A stretch of 64,000 nucleotides of DNA from Lacticaseibacillus songhuajiangensis. Lineage in GTDB: Bacteria > Bacillota > Bacilli > Lactobacillales > Lactobacillaceae. Where the stretch lies: positions 1 to 64,000 of the forward strand of contig NZ_RHNR01000006.1 in assembly GCF_003946025.1 (NCBI RefSeq), in the 5' to 3' direction. Under the pieces are notes generated by a model. That model was not told where the DNA came from. It made no database searches and was given only the letters and a program-made list of their open reading frames with translations. Below are positions 25,421-33,317 of the stretch, in pieces. Numbering within the stretch: position 1 is the stretch's first letter; every line of letters starts with the position of its first letter. A program made the translations under genes and the position numbers.

Positions 25421-25689
25421 GCTTTCTGTGTTATCTGCTGAATATCATGTCGACTGTGCGCAGCCGTCGCGCGTCTGGTATGGCTACCCAAACGGCACCG
25501 GTGCGACAAACGCAGTTGACTGTTTCGAATAATGCCTGAAACTACATTGTTAACCGCTTGCAGTCGAAAAGCAAGTCTTGCACGCATAATCATTCCGATT
25601 TGCGCAGTTATAGCAAAATATTAAAACGGCTTTACTGCTTTTAGTGCAAACTTTCTGTATACTATTAGGTGAAATTAGGAGGCGCCACC

Positions 25690-26160
25690 ATGGCTGACAC
25701 ACAATATACAGAATTGATGACTTCAGAACTAGAGACCCCATATTTTGGGCAACAGATGCTCCGGGACGTGCTGATTCCCAACCTGCTGGGCGCCAAAACC
25801 AGCGGCATCATGTACTTCGCGGGCCGCGACTTAGCGCCGCGCGTTCCGGTCACCGATGAACAAATTCCCGACTTGTTTGCCAAGCTGGGCTTAGGCACCC
25901 TGACCCTGAACAAAAATAAGGTCAAGCTGCGGACATACACCCTGTCTGGAGAAGTTGTTGCGACGCGGATCAAGAACTTCCCGGAAGCAGACTTTCAGTT
26001 TGAAGCCGGTCTGATTGCCCAACTCGTACAACAAGTGCTCGGCATGACCACCGAGGCCGCCAGCAACGTCGACAAACGCGGTGGCAGCGTTGAACTGACC
26101 TTGAGCATTGACCCGAGTGAGGAACAGACGATTATCTCGGCAACCCGCCGCGACCGTTAA
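25690..26160 (+). CDS. yslB: YslB family protein (DUF2507)
   Basis: A 156-residue soluble protein of the DUF2507 family found beside uvrC/racE/trxA genes in Firmicutes. Characteristic segments are GQQMLRDVLIPNLLG, YFAGRDLAPR, FEAGLIAQLVQQ and LSIDP. The ATG at 25690 has TTAGGAGG upstream; a start at 25669 would place that site inside the gene and is rejected. Function unknown. It is monocistronic and convergent with trxA, with repeat B2 in between. Confidence 0.88.
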   Translation: MADTQYTELMTSELETPYFGQQMLRDVLIPNLLGAKTSGIMYFAGRDLAPRVPVTDEQIPDLFAKLGLGTLTLNKNKVKLRTYTLSGEVVATRIKNFPEADFQFEAGLIAQLVQQVLGMTTEAASNVDKRGGSVELTLSIDPSEEQTIISATRRDR

Positions 26161-26210
26161 GCACATGCATACATCCGTTGACTGTCAGGCACATTGACTT
26201 TACTACGCAG

Positions 26211-26374
26211 TCGCGTGCCAAAAGGCAGCCAGTCGACCTAGCGCTTTAGCGCGTAGTGAGACGGACACCGCAGGGCCACCTAACATACAAAGACGGTCCA
26301 GCTAGAATCCTAAGTTCGGGATTCTAGCTGGACCGTCTTTGTATACCGGTGGCTAACCGCCTTTTGTCACAGCC
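26211..26374 (-). repeat. Family B structured repeat, copy B2
   Basis: Inverted relative to B1. Arms GTGCCAAAAGGC and GCCTTTTGTCAC; a perfect 26-bp stem (26285-26310 with 26319-26344) over the same 8-base loop (CGAACTTA on the minus strand). The basal ATACAA/TTGTAT and apical AATCC/GGATT pairs are those of B1, while the middle of the stem is different. Positions 26226-26276 match 12361-12411 of repeat A3 at 49 of 51 bases. It lies between convergent yslB and trxA and probably acts on their 3' ends too. Confidence 0.9.
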
Positions 26375-26380
26375 TTTTAT

Positions 26381-26692
26381 TTAGTCAGTGTACTTAGCAA
26401 GGGTCTGTTCGAGCTGTTCCTTGGTGTGGTAACCAATGAGCTTCTCAACGACCTGGCCGTCCTTCTTCACGATGAGGGTTGGGATTGCCTGAATGCCGAA
26501 GTTCTTTGGCGTTTCGGGGTTCTGATCCACGTCCATCTTGGTAAACTTTACTTTATCGTTAGCGCCCTCGAGCTTCTCAATTACAGGGGACTGCATACGA
26601 CAAGGACCACACCATGTTGCCCAGAAGTCGGTCAAGACGACACCCTGGTCAGTTTCAGCGGCAAAATCGTTATCTGTTACTACTTTAACCAT
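26381..26692 (-). CDS. trxA: Thioredoxin
   Basis: A 103-residue thioredoxin, the cytoplasmic dithiol reductant. The active site is WATWCGPCRM, with the cis-Pro in IPTLIV and the typical C-terminal LEQTLAKY. ATG has GAGGGAGGAAC upstream. The next gene upstream, mutS2, is about 580 bases away, and repeats A4 and A5 stand between them, so trxA uses its own promoter. Confidence 0.97.
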   Translation of the reverse strand: MVKVVTDNDFAAETDQGVVLTDFWATWCGPCRMQSPVIEKLEGANDKVKFTKMDVDQNPETPKNFGIQAIPTLIVKKDGQVVEKLIGYHTKEQLEQTLAKYTD

Positions 26693-26725
26693 TGTTTGTT
26701 CCTCCCTCTTACTTTAGGTAAGTTA

Positions 26726-26754
26726 ATTGTACGAGATTTGTTTGCAAAAGTAAA
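26726..26754 (-). promoter_or_regulatory. Promoter of trxA
   Basis: Minus-strand TTTACT, 17-base spacer, TACAAT; about 34 bases upstream of the trxA ATG. Confidence 0.65.
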
Positions 26755-26845
26755 GCTTTGCGCAGAAGACGTACAAAATTCATCCAGCTGTTCATAACTT
26801 AATTCTAGCAAAACGCGGTGACGTAACCAAATTAGTTGTTTGATT

Positions 26846-26934
26846 GGGAACGGGATTGGGTCGGATTAGCTCCACGAACGGGGACGGGCTGGCGGGGACC
26901 GCTTCAGCCGGCCCTGCCGTCTGCCTAACAACAG
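26846..26934 (-). repeat. Family A repeat fragment, copy A5
   Basis: Read on the minus strand it contains GACGGCAGGGCCGGCTGAAG then CGGTCCCCGCC, nearly the same as the right part of A4 (GACGGCAAAGCCGGCTGCAG then CGGTCCCCGCC). The variable hairpins and left arm are missing. It lies head to head with A4 about 110 bases away, so this is probably a truncated second copy. Confidence 0.6.
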
Positions 26935-27043
26935 CTTATGTGACGCCTTCATGTAGTTTTTAGTAACAAGGCTTCTACTCGCGAATTCAGGTAAGCCAAT
27001 CGGTGCGGAACGTTACTAAGTCAGGGCAACACCACTTAGTCGT
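26935..27043. other. Spacer between the two family A copies
   Basis: No ORF, promoter or hairpin that I can support; it separates fragment A5 from copy A4. Confidence 0.4.
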
Positions 27044-27254
27044 GGGAAGGGCTGGACGGAGCGTTTGGGAACGAAGTGGCGCAAAGAAAATGAGCAGTGT
27101 ATACCCGGCATGAATTTAGCCGGGTGTACACCGCTCATTTTCTCGGGAGCGCAGATTTGGCGTGGGCCTCGGCAAATCTGCCAGCGGAAGACGGCAAAGC
27201 CGGCTGCAGCGGTCCCCGCCGCGTAGTTCTCAAACGCGGAGCCCAGCTGTTCTC
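27044..27254 (+). repeat. Family A structured repeat, copy A4
   Basis: Arms about 38 bases long (GCGTTTGGGAAC near the left end pairs with GTTCTCAAACGC near the right end). Hairpin 1 is 27086-27142, GAAAATGAGC / GCTCATTTTC continued by GTGTATACCCGGC / GCCGGGTGTACAC with one bulged base. Hairpin 2 is CAGATTTG / CAAATCTG (27152-27180) over a loop GCGTGGGCCTCGG shared with A2. It lies just past the mutS2 stop codon. Confidence 0.85.
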
Positions 27255-27269
27255 ACACCGAAGGTAGCC

Positions 27270-29633
27270 TTACTTGAACACGGCAATCGTTGCCCCGCTA
27301 CCACCGGAATTAGCCGGTGCGTAGCCGAATTTCTTGACATTGCGGTTCTTCTTCAGGTACTCGGTGACCCCGTTGCGAATCGCACCAGTCCCGAGCCCGT
27401 GAATAATCGTGACCTGCGGATAGTTCGCGAGCAAGGCCGCATCGATGTAGCTGTCCAGATCCGCCATCGCCTCGACATAGCGCTTGCCACGCAAGTCGAG
27501 TGAGGTACCGGGGCCGCCGCCCACTGCGCCCTTAACGGATGGAATGTGGCGTTTGGCCTTAGGTTCGCCGTCATGGGCGCCGAGCTTCTCCAGCCCGTTT
27601 TCAGCGACCGCCATCTTGATGATGCCGACCTGCACCTGCCACTGCTTGTTGTCGAGCTTCTTAATCAGCGTTCCGTTCTGGCCGTACTGCAGCACCTTGA
27701 CGTTGTCGCCAACGTGCAAAGCCACCTTATTCTTGGCCTTACGCAGTACCTTATTCTTGGCGAGCGGGTTGTCCTCATGCAGACCGTTGAGTTTGGTCTT
27801 GGCCGCAATCAGCTTGTCGTCCTTAATTACCCGCGGCGCATCGTGCTGCATTTTGCGCAGGTCCTTGATGATCTTGTCCGCTTCGGTTTGCGCGTTCAGC
27901 ACAATTGCATTGGCCTGCGAACGGGCGTCGCGCAGCTGCTTGTCGCGGCGTTTATTCAGGTCATCGTAGGCCTTCTTGAGGTCGTTATGCAGCTGCGTCG
28001 TCTTGTCCAGCTCCTGCTGGAGAGAAGAGTCGGTCATGGCCGCAGCCTGGCGCTCCTTCTCCAGGTCAGAAATCATGTCGTTGAGTTCGTGCGAGTCACT
28101 ACTAATCAGCAACTTGGCGCGGTCAACGATGCTGGCGGACAAACCCAGACGGCTGGCGATGTCGAAGGCGTTACTACGCCCAGGCACCCCAATCAGCAGC
28201 TTGTAGGTTGGCTGCAAGGTGTCGACGTCAAAAGCCATCGACGCGTTAATCGTCTTGGGCGTGTTGTAACCATAGAGCTTCAGTTCTGGGTAGTGTGTTG
28301 TCGCTACGACATCGCTCCCCACTTCGCCGACCGCATCCAGAATGCTGATGGCCAGCGCTGCCCCTTCTTGCGGGTCGGTCCCGGCACCCAGTTCGTCAAA
28401 AAGCACGAGCGAGCGGGCGTCAATTTTGCTCAGAATATCGATGATGGTGGCCATGTGGCCAGAGAAGGTCGACAGGTTCTGTTCAATCGACTGCTCATCC
28501 CCAATGTCCGCGAAGACGTTACTGAAGACCGCCACGCGGCTTTCTTCATGGGCCGGAATGAACAAACCAGACTGGGCCATGATTTCGACCAGTCCCAATG
28601 TCTTCAGCGTGATGGTTTTACCACCGGTGTTAGGCCCCGTGATGACAATCGCCTGGTAATCGCCGCCGAGCTTAATGTCGTTGGCCACCACCGTCTCCTG
28701 GTTCAGCAGCGGGTGCCGTGCCTGAATGAGATCAACCACGTTGTTCGGATCAATAATCGGTTCAGTTGCCTTAATGGCCGCCGCGTACTTGGCCTTGGCG
28801 TTGATAAAGTCCAGATAGCCAATGACGCGCGCGTTGCCGAAGATCGAATCAATTTCTGGTTCCACCGCGGCCGACAATTCAGCCAAAATGCGGGCGACTT
28901 CGCGCTGTTCGCGTAGTTGCGCCTCGCGCAGATTGTTGTTCAGGTTGACAATGGCTTCTGGTTCGATGAACAGCGTCTGGCCCGAAGCGGACTGATCGTG
29001 GACCACACCGCCGAAGCGGTTCTTGTTTTCGGCGCGCACCGGAATCACGTAGCGGTCGTCGCGAATCGTCACAATCGGGTCACTCAGGTACTTGGCACTG
29101 GCACCACGGGTGAAGCCTTCCATGCGGTCACGAATCTGGCTTTCAATTGCCTTAATGGCGCGCCGAACGCCGGCCAGTTCGGAACTGGCTTCGTTGGCCA
29201 CGTTGCCATCGTCGTCAATTGCCCGCTTCAACCGGCGGGTCAGCGCGGGTAAGTCGCTCAGCTCATCCTTGAGCGTGTACAAGCGGCGCAGCTCCACCAG
29301 TTCGGACAAGTCATCGAAGAAGTCGACGAGCGTGCTAACGGTCTGCAGCACCCGGCTGATACCGGACAGTTCCTCCCCGTTGAGCACCCCGCCAATGCGG
29401 ACGCGCTTGAGACTCTGGCTGATGTCTGGTAGCGACGGGATTGGAATGCCGCCGCGCAGTCGCAGAATTTTGGCCCCATCGGCCGTTTCGTCCAGCATCT
29501 CCTGCACCTTCTCGGGATTAGCCCGCGGTTCCAGGCGGCTGGCGATTTCGTTACCCTTTGCGGTAACGGTGTGCTGCATCAAGGCAGCACGAATGCGCTC
29601 GAATTCGAGCGTTGTGAGTATTTTCTTTTGCAC
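27270..29633 (-). CDS. mutS2: Endonuclease MutS2
   Basis: A 787-residue MutS-family protein lacking the mismatch-recognition domain. The core and clamp cover about residues 1-310; the ATPase carries ITGPNTGGKTITLKTLGL (Walker A), FSNVFADIGDEQSIEQNLST and VLFDELGAGTDPQEG (Walker B); a coiled-coil region follows, and the C-terminal Smr nuclease domain starts at about 710 with LDLRGKRY and HGLGTGAIRNG. MutS2 limits recombination and in B. subtilis acts on collided ribosomes. It is downstream of zapA-cvpA, with a terminator-like hairpin between cvpA and mutS2. Confidence 0.96.
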   Translation of the reverse strand: MQKKILTTLEFERIRAALMQHTVTAKGNEIASRLEPRANPEKVQEMLDETADGAKILRLRGGIPIPSLPDISQSLKRVRIGGVLNGEELSGISRVLQTVSTLVDFFDDLSELVELRRLYTLKDELSDLPALTRRLKRAIDDDGNVANEASSELAGVRRAIKAIESQIRDRMEGFTRGASAKYLSDPIVTIRDDRYVIPVRAENKNRFGGVVHDQSASGQTLFIEPEAIVNLNNNLREAQLREQREVARILAELSAAVEPEIDSIFGNARVIGYLDFINAKAKYAAAIKATEPIIDPNNVVDLIQARHPLLNQETVVANDIKLGGDYQAIVITGPNTGGKTITLKTLGLVEIMAQSGLFIPAHEESRVAVFSNVFADIGDEQSIEQNLSTFSGHMATIIDILSKIDARSLVLFDELGAGTDPQEGAALAISILDAVGEVGSDVVATTHYPELKLYGYNTPKTINASMAFDVDTLQPTYKLLIGVPGRSNAFDIASRLGLSASIVDRAKLLISSDSHELNDMISDLEKERQAAAMTDSSLQQELDKTTQLHNDLKKAYDDLNKRRDKQLRDARSQANAIVLNAQTEADKIIKDLRKMQHDAPRVIKDDKLIAAKTKLNGLHEDNPLAKNKVLRKAKNKVALHVGDNVKVLQYGQNGTLIKKLDNKQWQVQVGIIKMAVAENGLEKLGAHDGEPKAKRHIPSVKGAVGGGPGTSLDLRGKRYVEAMADLDSYIDAALLANYPQVTIIHGLGTGAIRNGVTEYLKKNRNVKKFGYAPANSGGSGATIAVFK

Positions 29634-29657
29634 TTTTTATTCCTCTTTATTGCTGAA

Positions 29658-29695
29658 AAAAGGGACGCGAACAAATTGTCCGGGTCCCTTCTGTG
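29658..29695 (-). terminator. Terminator-like hairpin between cvpA and mutS2
   Basis: Minus-strand AAGGGAC / GTCCCTT plus inner CG pairs, followed by TTTTTTC. It should reduce readthrough from zapA-cvpA into mutS2. Confidence 0.7.
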
Positions 29696-29704
29696 TGTCG
29701 AGCC

Positions 29705-30247
29705 TCAGGCGGCAATCCACCAGTTGGCGATAAAATGTGACAGTACGGGGGTGTACCGCACCATCAGTACAGCCGCTTCCGAATGTCCAAGCACGTTTTG
29801 CAGGCCGTTAATCGGCACGAGGGCCAACACGAACAGCACAAACAGCATGAAGACATAGCCGCACAGCAGGTTAAGCACCCCACCAGCGAGCTTGTTGACG
29901 AGTTCGTCGCCGTAGTCAAAATACTCCAGTTCCTTCACAGAAAGTGCGAGCAGGTGCACCAATGCCCAGCAGATTGCGAAGACGAAGAGGAAGGAGATGC
30001 CGTAGTAAAAGGCGGTATCCAGCTTCAAGGCGACGTCATTGCCAAAGAAAACGAACTTACTATTAATGGTTGCGGACGGATATGGCACCCACAAATTGAG
30101 TAAGGGGCGGACAACCCCTGCGAGCACACCGGCAACCATGGCACTCACGAGGTAACCAATGGTGTAAGCGGCCTGGAACGCCATTCCGCGCCGCGCGCCG
30201 GCGTAAAAACAGTACGCCAGAAACGCGACAATTACTAAAGTTAACAT
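29705..30247 (-). CDS. CvpA family membrane protein
   Basis: A 180-residue protein with four membrane segments and the CvpA opening MLTLVIVAFLAYCFYAGARR with GMAFQAAYTIGYLVSAMVAG. In B. subtilis the same gene (yshB) sits between zapA and polX/mutS2. Named after a colicin V production locus in E. coli; the true function in Firmicutes is unclear. It starts 14 bases after the zapA stop. Confidence 0.9.
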   Translation of the reverse strand: MLTLVIVAFLAYCFYAGARRGMAFQAAYTIGYLVSAMVAGVLAGVVRPLLNLWVPYPSATINSKFVFFGNDVALKLDTAFYYGISFLFVFAICWALVHLLALSVKELEYFDYGDELVNKLAGGVLNLLCGYVFMLFVLFVLALVPINGLQNVLGHSEAAVLMVRYTPVLSHFIANWWIAA

Positions 30248-30261
30248 CTAATCTCCACGCC

Positions 30262-30504
30262 TCAAGCTTCCTGCTGATCAACAATTTGCTGCGCCGACGC
30301 CTTCACTTGGTCCGCTAGGGCGTTGAATGCCAGCAGAATTGCGGCATCTTCAGTACTAATATCCGGCTGGAGACGATTAATCTGGTCAAGCTGCTCGTTG
30401 AGCATCTTCGTGACCGCATCGAACTCTTGCGTGCTACCGGGGCCAATCAAGGTGTAATGTTTCCCGGCAATGGTCGCCTTATAGCGCCGTTTCTCCTCTG
30501 CCAT
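30262..30504 (-). CDS. zapA: Cell division protein ZapA
   Basis: An 80-residue ZapA-type protein that promotes FtsZ bundling at the Z ring. RRYKATIAGKHYTLIGPGS forms the N-terminal beta segment and the rest is helical (LNEQLDQINRLQPDISTEDA, ILLAFNALADQVKAS) for tetramerisation. Size and position in front of cvpA-mutS2 fit Firmicutes ZapA (YshA). A GAGGAGGCGG site precedes the ATG. Confidence 0.93.
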   Translation of the reverse strand: MAEEKRRYKATIAGKHYTLIGPGSTQEFDAVTKMLNEQLDQINRLQPDISTEDAAILLAFNALADQVKASAQQIVDQQEA

Positions 30505-30543
30505 GCAGTCTCCGCCTCCTCACTAGTCATGTTTTTACCGCTC

Positions 30544-30573
30544 ATTTTACCATAGAGTGCGGGGCGGGCACAA
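30544..30573 (-). promoter_or_regulatory. Promoter of zapA-cvpA(-mutS2)
   Basis: Minus-strand TTGTGC, 18-base spacer, TAAAAT with TGG directly before it (extended -10). Confidence 0.7.
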
Positions 30574-30704
30574 TTAGGGCGTGATTTAGACCGATTACTC
30601 ATCAATTCGCTAATTCATCACAACAAAATGTGTTGAGAAAAAAAGACGTGCTACCCGCAAAAATTCTGTGTGCATATCTCAAATAGCAGTCTTCTCCAAT
30701 CAAT

Positions 30705-31583
30705 TTACTGAAAATCTTCAGCAGTTGCCCATCCCTGTGCAATCGTATATTGCACAATACTTTGGTGAACTTCTGGCGCAAAAATTAACGCTCCCGCCTT
30801 CATCACTGCAATCAAGTGTGCATGATTTGCCGGCGAGGGGTCAGCAAAATCCTTGTGCAAGGCTTCCAACGATACCAAGTTGTATCGCTGCATCGCATTC
30901 TCAGGAATAGTCTGAGTAAGACACCGCATTTCAGCGGTTGCTTTGCCCATGATGTCAAGCTGCCGCTCTATAGCCGCGCGTTCTCCGATGGCTGCACAAA
31001 ACGAAATCACTCGTCTAATTACTTGCGGTTCAACGGCCAATTTATCCATCATCTTAATTTGCCGTGCAACCCATTGCCAACCAGTCGCTAACGGAACATA
31101 CTCCAAGCTCAAGCTGAAAAGCATCCCTTCTAAGCGGCTAAATTCTGTAATATTGGCCAAATACTGGTCGAGCTGGGCAACTACTTCAGGGGCCATATTT
31201 TGTCTACCTTCATCATGAATACTCAACAATTCTTTGATGACGGCAGTTGCGACCGCTAAGAAATCGTTACGCATTCCTGGAACCTTCAGGGCATTTAATT
31301 GGGTCAGTAGATGCACCGCGTTCTCTTCGTTCCAATCCTCAGAGGCAAGGTAACGCCAATCTTCCAGGTTGTCTTCTGATAGTATCAGTCTGTAAATTAA
31401 GTCCTCGTAATCTAGCCCCAAAGGAATCGCCATCTGCGCAATCACACTATCCGCTAGTTCAATATCGCCATGCTCAAAACGGGACATACTGGCAACAGAC
31501 CAATCGCCACGTATGTCTTCAAGGGTGACACCACGATCATGGCGTAAGTGTTTAACTAGCGCGTTCAAGGTTTGTGTTGCCAT
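30705..31583 (-). CDS. Rgg/GadR/MutR-like transcriptional regulator, downstream member of pair 1
   Basis: A 292-residue cytoplasmic regulator. An XRE-type HTH covers residues about 8-62 (HLRHDRGVTLEDIRGDWSVA, SMSRFEHGDIELADSV); the SRFE-x-G signature is typical of Rgg proteins. The remaining ~230 residues are helical, as in the TPR-like peptide-binding domain of Rgg. It starts two bases after the upstream paralogue stops, so both are one transcript. The gene is visibly more AT-rich than its neighbours. Target genes and ligand are unknown. Confidence 0.75.
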   Translation of the reverse strand: MATQTLNALVKHLRHDRGVTLEDIRGDWSVASMSRFEHGDIELADSVIAQMAIPLGLDYEDLIYRLILSEDNLEDWRYLASEDWNEENAVHLLTQLNALKVPGMRNDFLAVATAVIKELLSIHDEGRQNMAPEVVAQLDQYLANITEFSRLEGMLFSLSLEYVPLATGWQWVARQIKMMDKLAVEPQVIRRVISFCAAIGERAAIERQLDIMGKATAEMRCLTQTIPENAMQRYNLVSLEALHKDFADPSPANHAHLIAVMKAGALIFAPEVHQSIVQYTIAQGWATAEDFQ

Positions 31584-31585
31584 GG

Positions 31586-32458
31586 CTATGCCTCCGTCCC
31601 GGGTACGTCCCGAATTACTTTTGTTGCCAAATCGGCAAAATATGCGCGCATATGGTCAAGTTCCAGCAACTTCAGCTTGTCCAGAAATTGACTCACATTC
31701 TGGCGTTTGTCAGCGACTGATGACGGTTGAATCACCAAATCAAGAAATTGAATGGTGAGCGAATCCTCACCATCATAGCCGTTTAATGCGGCTTTTTTAA
31801 GTTGCGGCCCGCATAATTCGACGGCTTCTTCATCACGGCGGCTCAGTAAAATTAAGAAGACGCGTTGCAGCACCCGCACAAAATAATCGTTATACGCCGG
31901 CATTGCATCGCTTTGCTGGATGACCGCGCGCTTGAAACTACGCTTCAGTGTAGGTGAATCTAGATGCGGTGCGGCCAACCATAATAGACCGTAGTCAAAA
32001 ATTATCCAATCGCGCGCCCGAAATAATATGTTCTGAATCCGCTCTTGCTCTGCTGGCATCAGCAGCTGTTCCTGGTCTGTCTGCAAGGCTTCCTGCCGCG
32101 TTGAAAGAATAGCTGCAACAACATCTACTAATTCGCTAGATGCGCCATGCGTGCGCGCTTTGTAAAGACGTACCGCCTCCGGGGCAGCACCTGACTGCTG
32201 ATCAAAGCGGGTGATATACAAGCGATCAATCAATTGTTTGAAGGGCGATAAATACTCAATTGCGTGTTGCTGCAAGTCCCAATAACGCACGCCCTCCCTT
32301 TGCATGACCGAGCGCAAGCGATCACCACTGATTCGTGTCTTGCCGTTTTCAAAGCGTGATAGCGTCGAAGCCGCATCGGGGGATGCAGCACGCAAGCTAA
32401 TGTGCCGCTGTTCACGATAAGACTTCATGAAGCGACCCAAATTGAACTGTTCCGCCAT
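31586..32458 (-). CDS. Rgg/GadR/MutR-like transcriptional regulator, first of pair 1
   Basis: A 290-residue paralogue of the regulator downstream. The HTH lies at about residues 8-62 (FMKSYREQRHISLRAASPDA, STLSRFENGKTRISGDRL), followed by an all-helical C-terminal domain. AAAGGAGG precedes the ATG. It is divergent from the 15-codon ORF at 32768, the usual geometry of an Rgg with its short hydrophobic peptide gene. The pair separates zapA from yrzB-ruvX-ireB, genes that are usually close in Firmicutes. Confidence 0.77.
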   Translation of the reverse strand: MAEQFNLGRFMKSYREQRHISLRAASPDAASTLSRFENGKTRISGDRLRSVMQREGVRYWDLQQHAIEYLSPFKQLIDRLYITRFDQQSGAAPEAVRLYKARTHGASSELVDVVAAILSTRQEALQTDQEQLLMPAEQERIQNILFRARDWIIFDYGLLWLAAPHLDSPTLKRSFKRAVIQQSDAMPAYNDYFVRVLQRVFLILLSRRDEEAVELCGPQLKKAALNGYDGEDSLTIQFLDLVIQPSSVADKRQNVSQFLDKLKLLELDHMRAYFADLATKVIRDVPGTEA

Positions 32459-32659
32459 GTCCCAATCCTCCTTTGCGAATCAATTTATTAATGTGAAGCT
32501 CAAACTACCGAACACGACCCGTTTACTCAGGGTTAAAAAGGTACCCAAAATCATTATCTCGGAGTACATTTTATTGCATAAAGCAAAACAACATCGGCTA
32601 TTATGTACAAAATAATTCAACAAACACCGCAACGGGAGACCGTCTAGATTTTTAAATAC

Positions 32660-32674
32660 TATCGTAATACGATA
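32660..32674. promoter_or_regulatory. 15-base palindrome upstream of the small ORF
   Basis: TATCGTAATACGATA is a perfect palindrome (7-base arms, central A) and overlaps a possible -10 (GATAAT, 32671-32676) on the plus strand. A related TATCGTGATAG occurs near 62160. It could be the operator for pair 1, but no consensus is known to me. Confidence 0.4.
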
Positions 32675-32699
32675 ATGATGGTTGAACAAAGACGCCTAA

Positions 32700-32729
32700 C
32701 TCTCAGAGGTGGTAGGACACTCCTGAGGG
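32700..32729 (+). promoter_or_regulatory. Leader hairpin in front of the 15-codon ORF
   Basis: CTCTCAGAGGTG and CACTCCTGAGGG pair over 12 positions with one mismatch and a 6-base loop (GTAGGA). Its 3' end overlaps a second small hairpin GGGC-TCGGC-GCCC (32727-32739), so the two are mutually exclusive, as in attenuators. No T run follows either. Confidence 0.5.
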
Positions 32730-32767
32730 CTCGGCGCCCACATTCAAAAGTAAAGAAGGTGACAGTC

Positions 32768-32815
32768 ATGACCGAATTCCTTGAGCTACTCGGTTTTATT
32801 GGCCACAATGGTTAA
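32768..32815 (+). CDS. Possible 15-residue peptide gene (signal peptide candidate)
   Basis: ATG with AAGAAGGTGA upstream encodes MTEFLELLGFIGHNG and a TAA stop. The peptide is short and hydrophobic in the middle (FLELLGFIG). It is divergent from an Rgg pair and followed 100 bases later by a rho-independent terminator, so a separate transcript is plausible. Unlike classical SHP precursors it has no Lys-rich N-terminus, and it is shorter. It could instead be a leader peptide. Translation is inferred only from the ribosome site. Confidence 0.4.
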   Translation: MTEFLELLGFIGHNG

Positions 32816-32915
32816 TGCCATTGCTACTTCTTAGCTCCTGAACACCTATAGCATATAATTGTTCGTGTGTTCGTTCAACTGGCACTTACAATGTATGCTT
32901 AAGCATTCGTTCATG

Positions 32916-32948
32916 CCCCAGTTCGCCCCTCGGCGTCCTGGGGTTTTT
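32916..32948 (+). terminator. Terminator of the small-ORF transcript
   Basis: CCCCAG / CTGGGG outer stem with CGCC / GGCG inside, followed by TTTTT on the plus strand. No annotated plus-strand gene other than the 15-codon ORF precedes it; a TATAAT at 32854-32859 could also drive a ~90-nt RNA ending here. Confidence 0.7.
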
Positions 32949-32960
32949 GTATCTCCACGC

Positions 32961-32990
32961 AAAAAGGCCGGCGCTTGCGCGCCAGCCTTT
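32961..32990 (-). terminator. Terminator of yrzB operon
   Basis: AAAGGC / GCCTTT plus GCGC / GCGC stem; the minus strand continues into TTTTTG. Confidence 0.75.
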
Positions 32991-33002
32991 CCTTGCGGTA
33001 AC

Positions 33003-33317
33003 TTACTGCATGTCGTCATCGGCGAGGAAAGTGTTCAGCACTTCCTCAACCATGGACCATTCATCGTCATCCTCGATTGGGAACAAGTCGCCGCTTGCGG
33101 CATCCCCATTCTTATCAGGGGTGTATGAGAAGGCCTCAATCTGCACCTCGTCATCATCGTCTTCAGCAGCTTCTGGGTAAAGAAGTACGTATGACTTACC
33201 GTAGTCTTCAGAGTCAAAGGTGAAGAGGACGTTGTACAGCTCTTCGTTACCCTTGTCATCGATAAGAGTAATCTGCTGATCGTTTTCGCCTGGGCGAATT
33301 TCTTCTTTTTCAGCCAT
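33003..33317 (-). CDS. yrzB: YrzB family protein (DUF1292)
   Basis: A 104-residue very acidic soluble protein ([40 protein letters not shown]). DUF1292 proteins are encoded after ireB-ruvX in most Firmicutes, and their function is unknown. ATG at 33317 is preceded by AAGGAGGATAAC and overlaps the ruvX stop by eight bases. Confidence 0.92.
   Translation of the reverse strand: MAEKEEIRPGENDQQITLIDDKGNEELYNVLFTFDSEDYGKSYVLLYPEAAEDDDDEVQIEAFSYTPDKNGDAASGDLFPIEDDDEWSMVEEVLNTFLADDDMQ

Noticed and set aside
27546-28916. 456-codon plus-strand open frame across mutS2
   Set aside because: Antisense shadow of mutS2 with no ribosome site.
32859-33128. 89-codon plus-strand frame starting after the small-ORF unit
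   Set aside because: It runs through a terminator and antisense to yrzB; composition is unlike protein.
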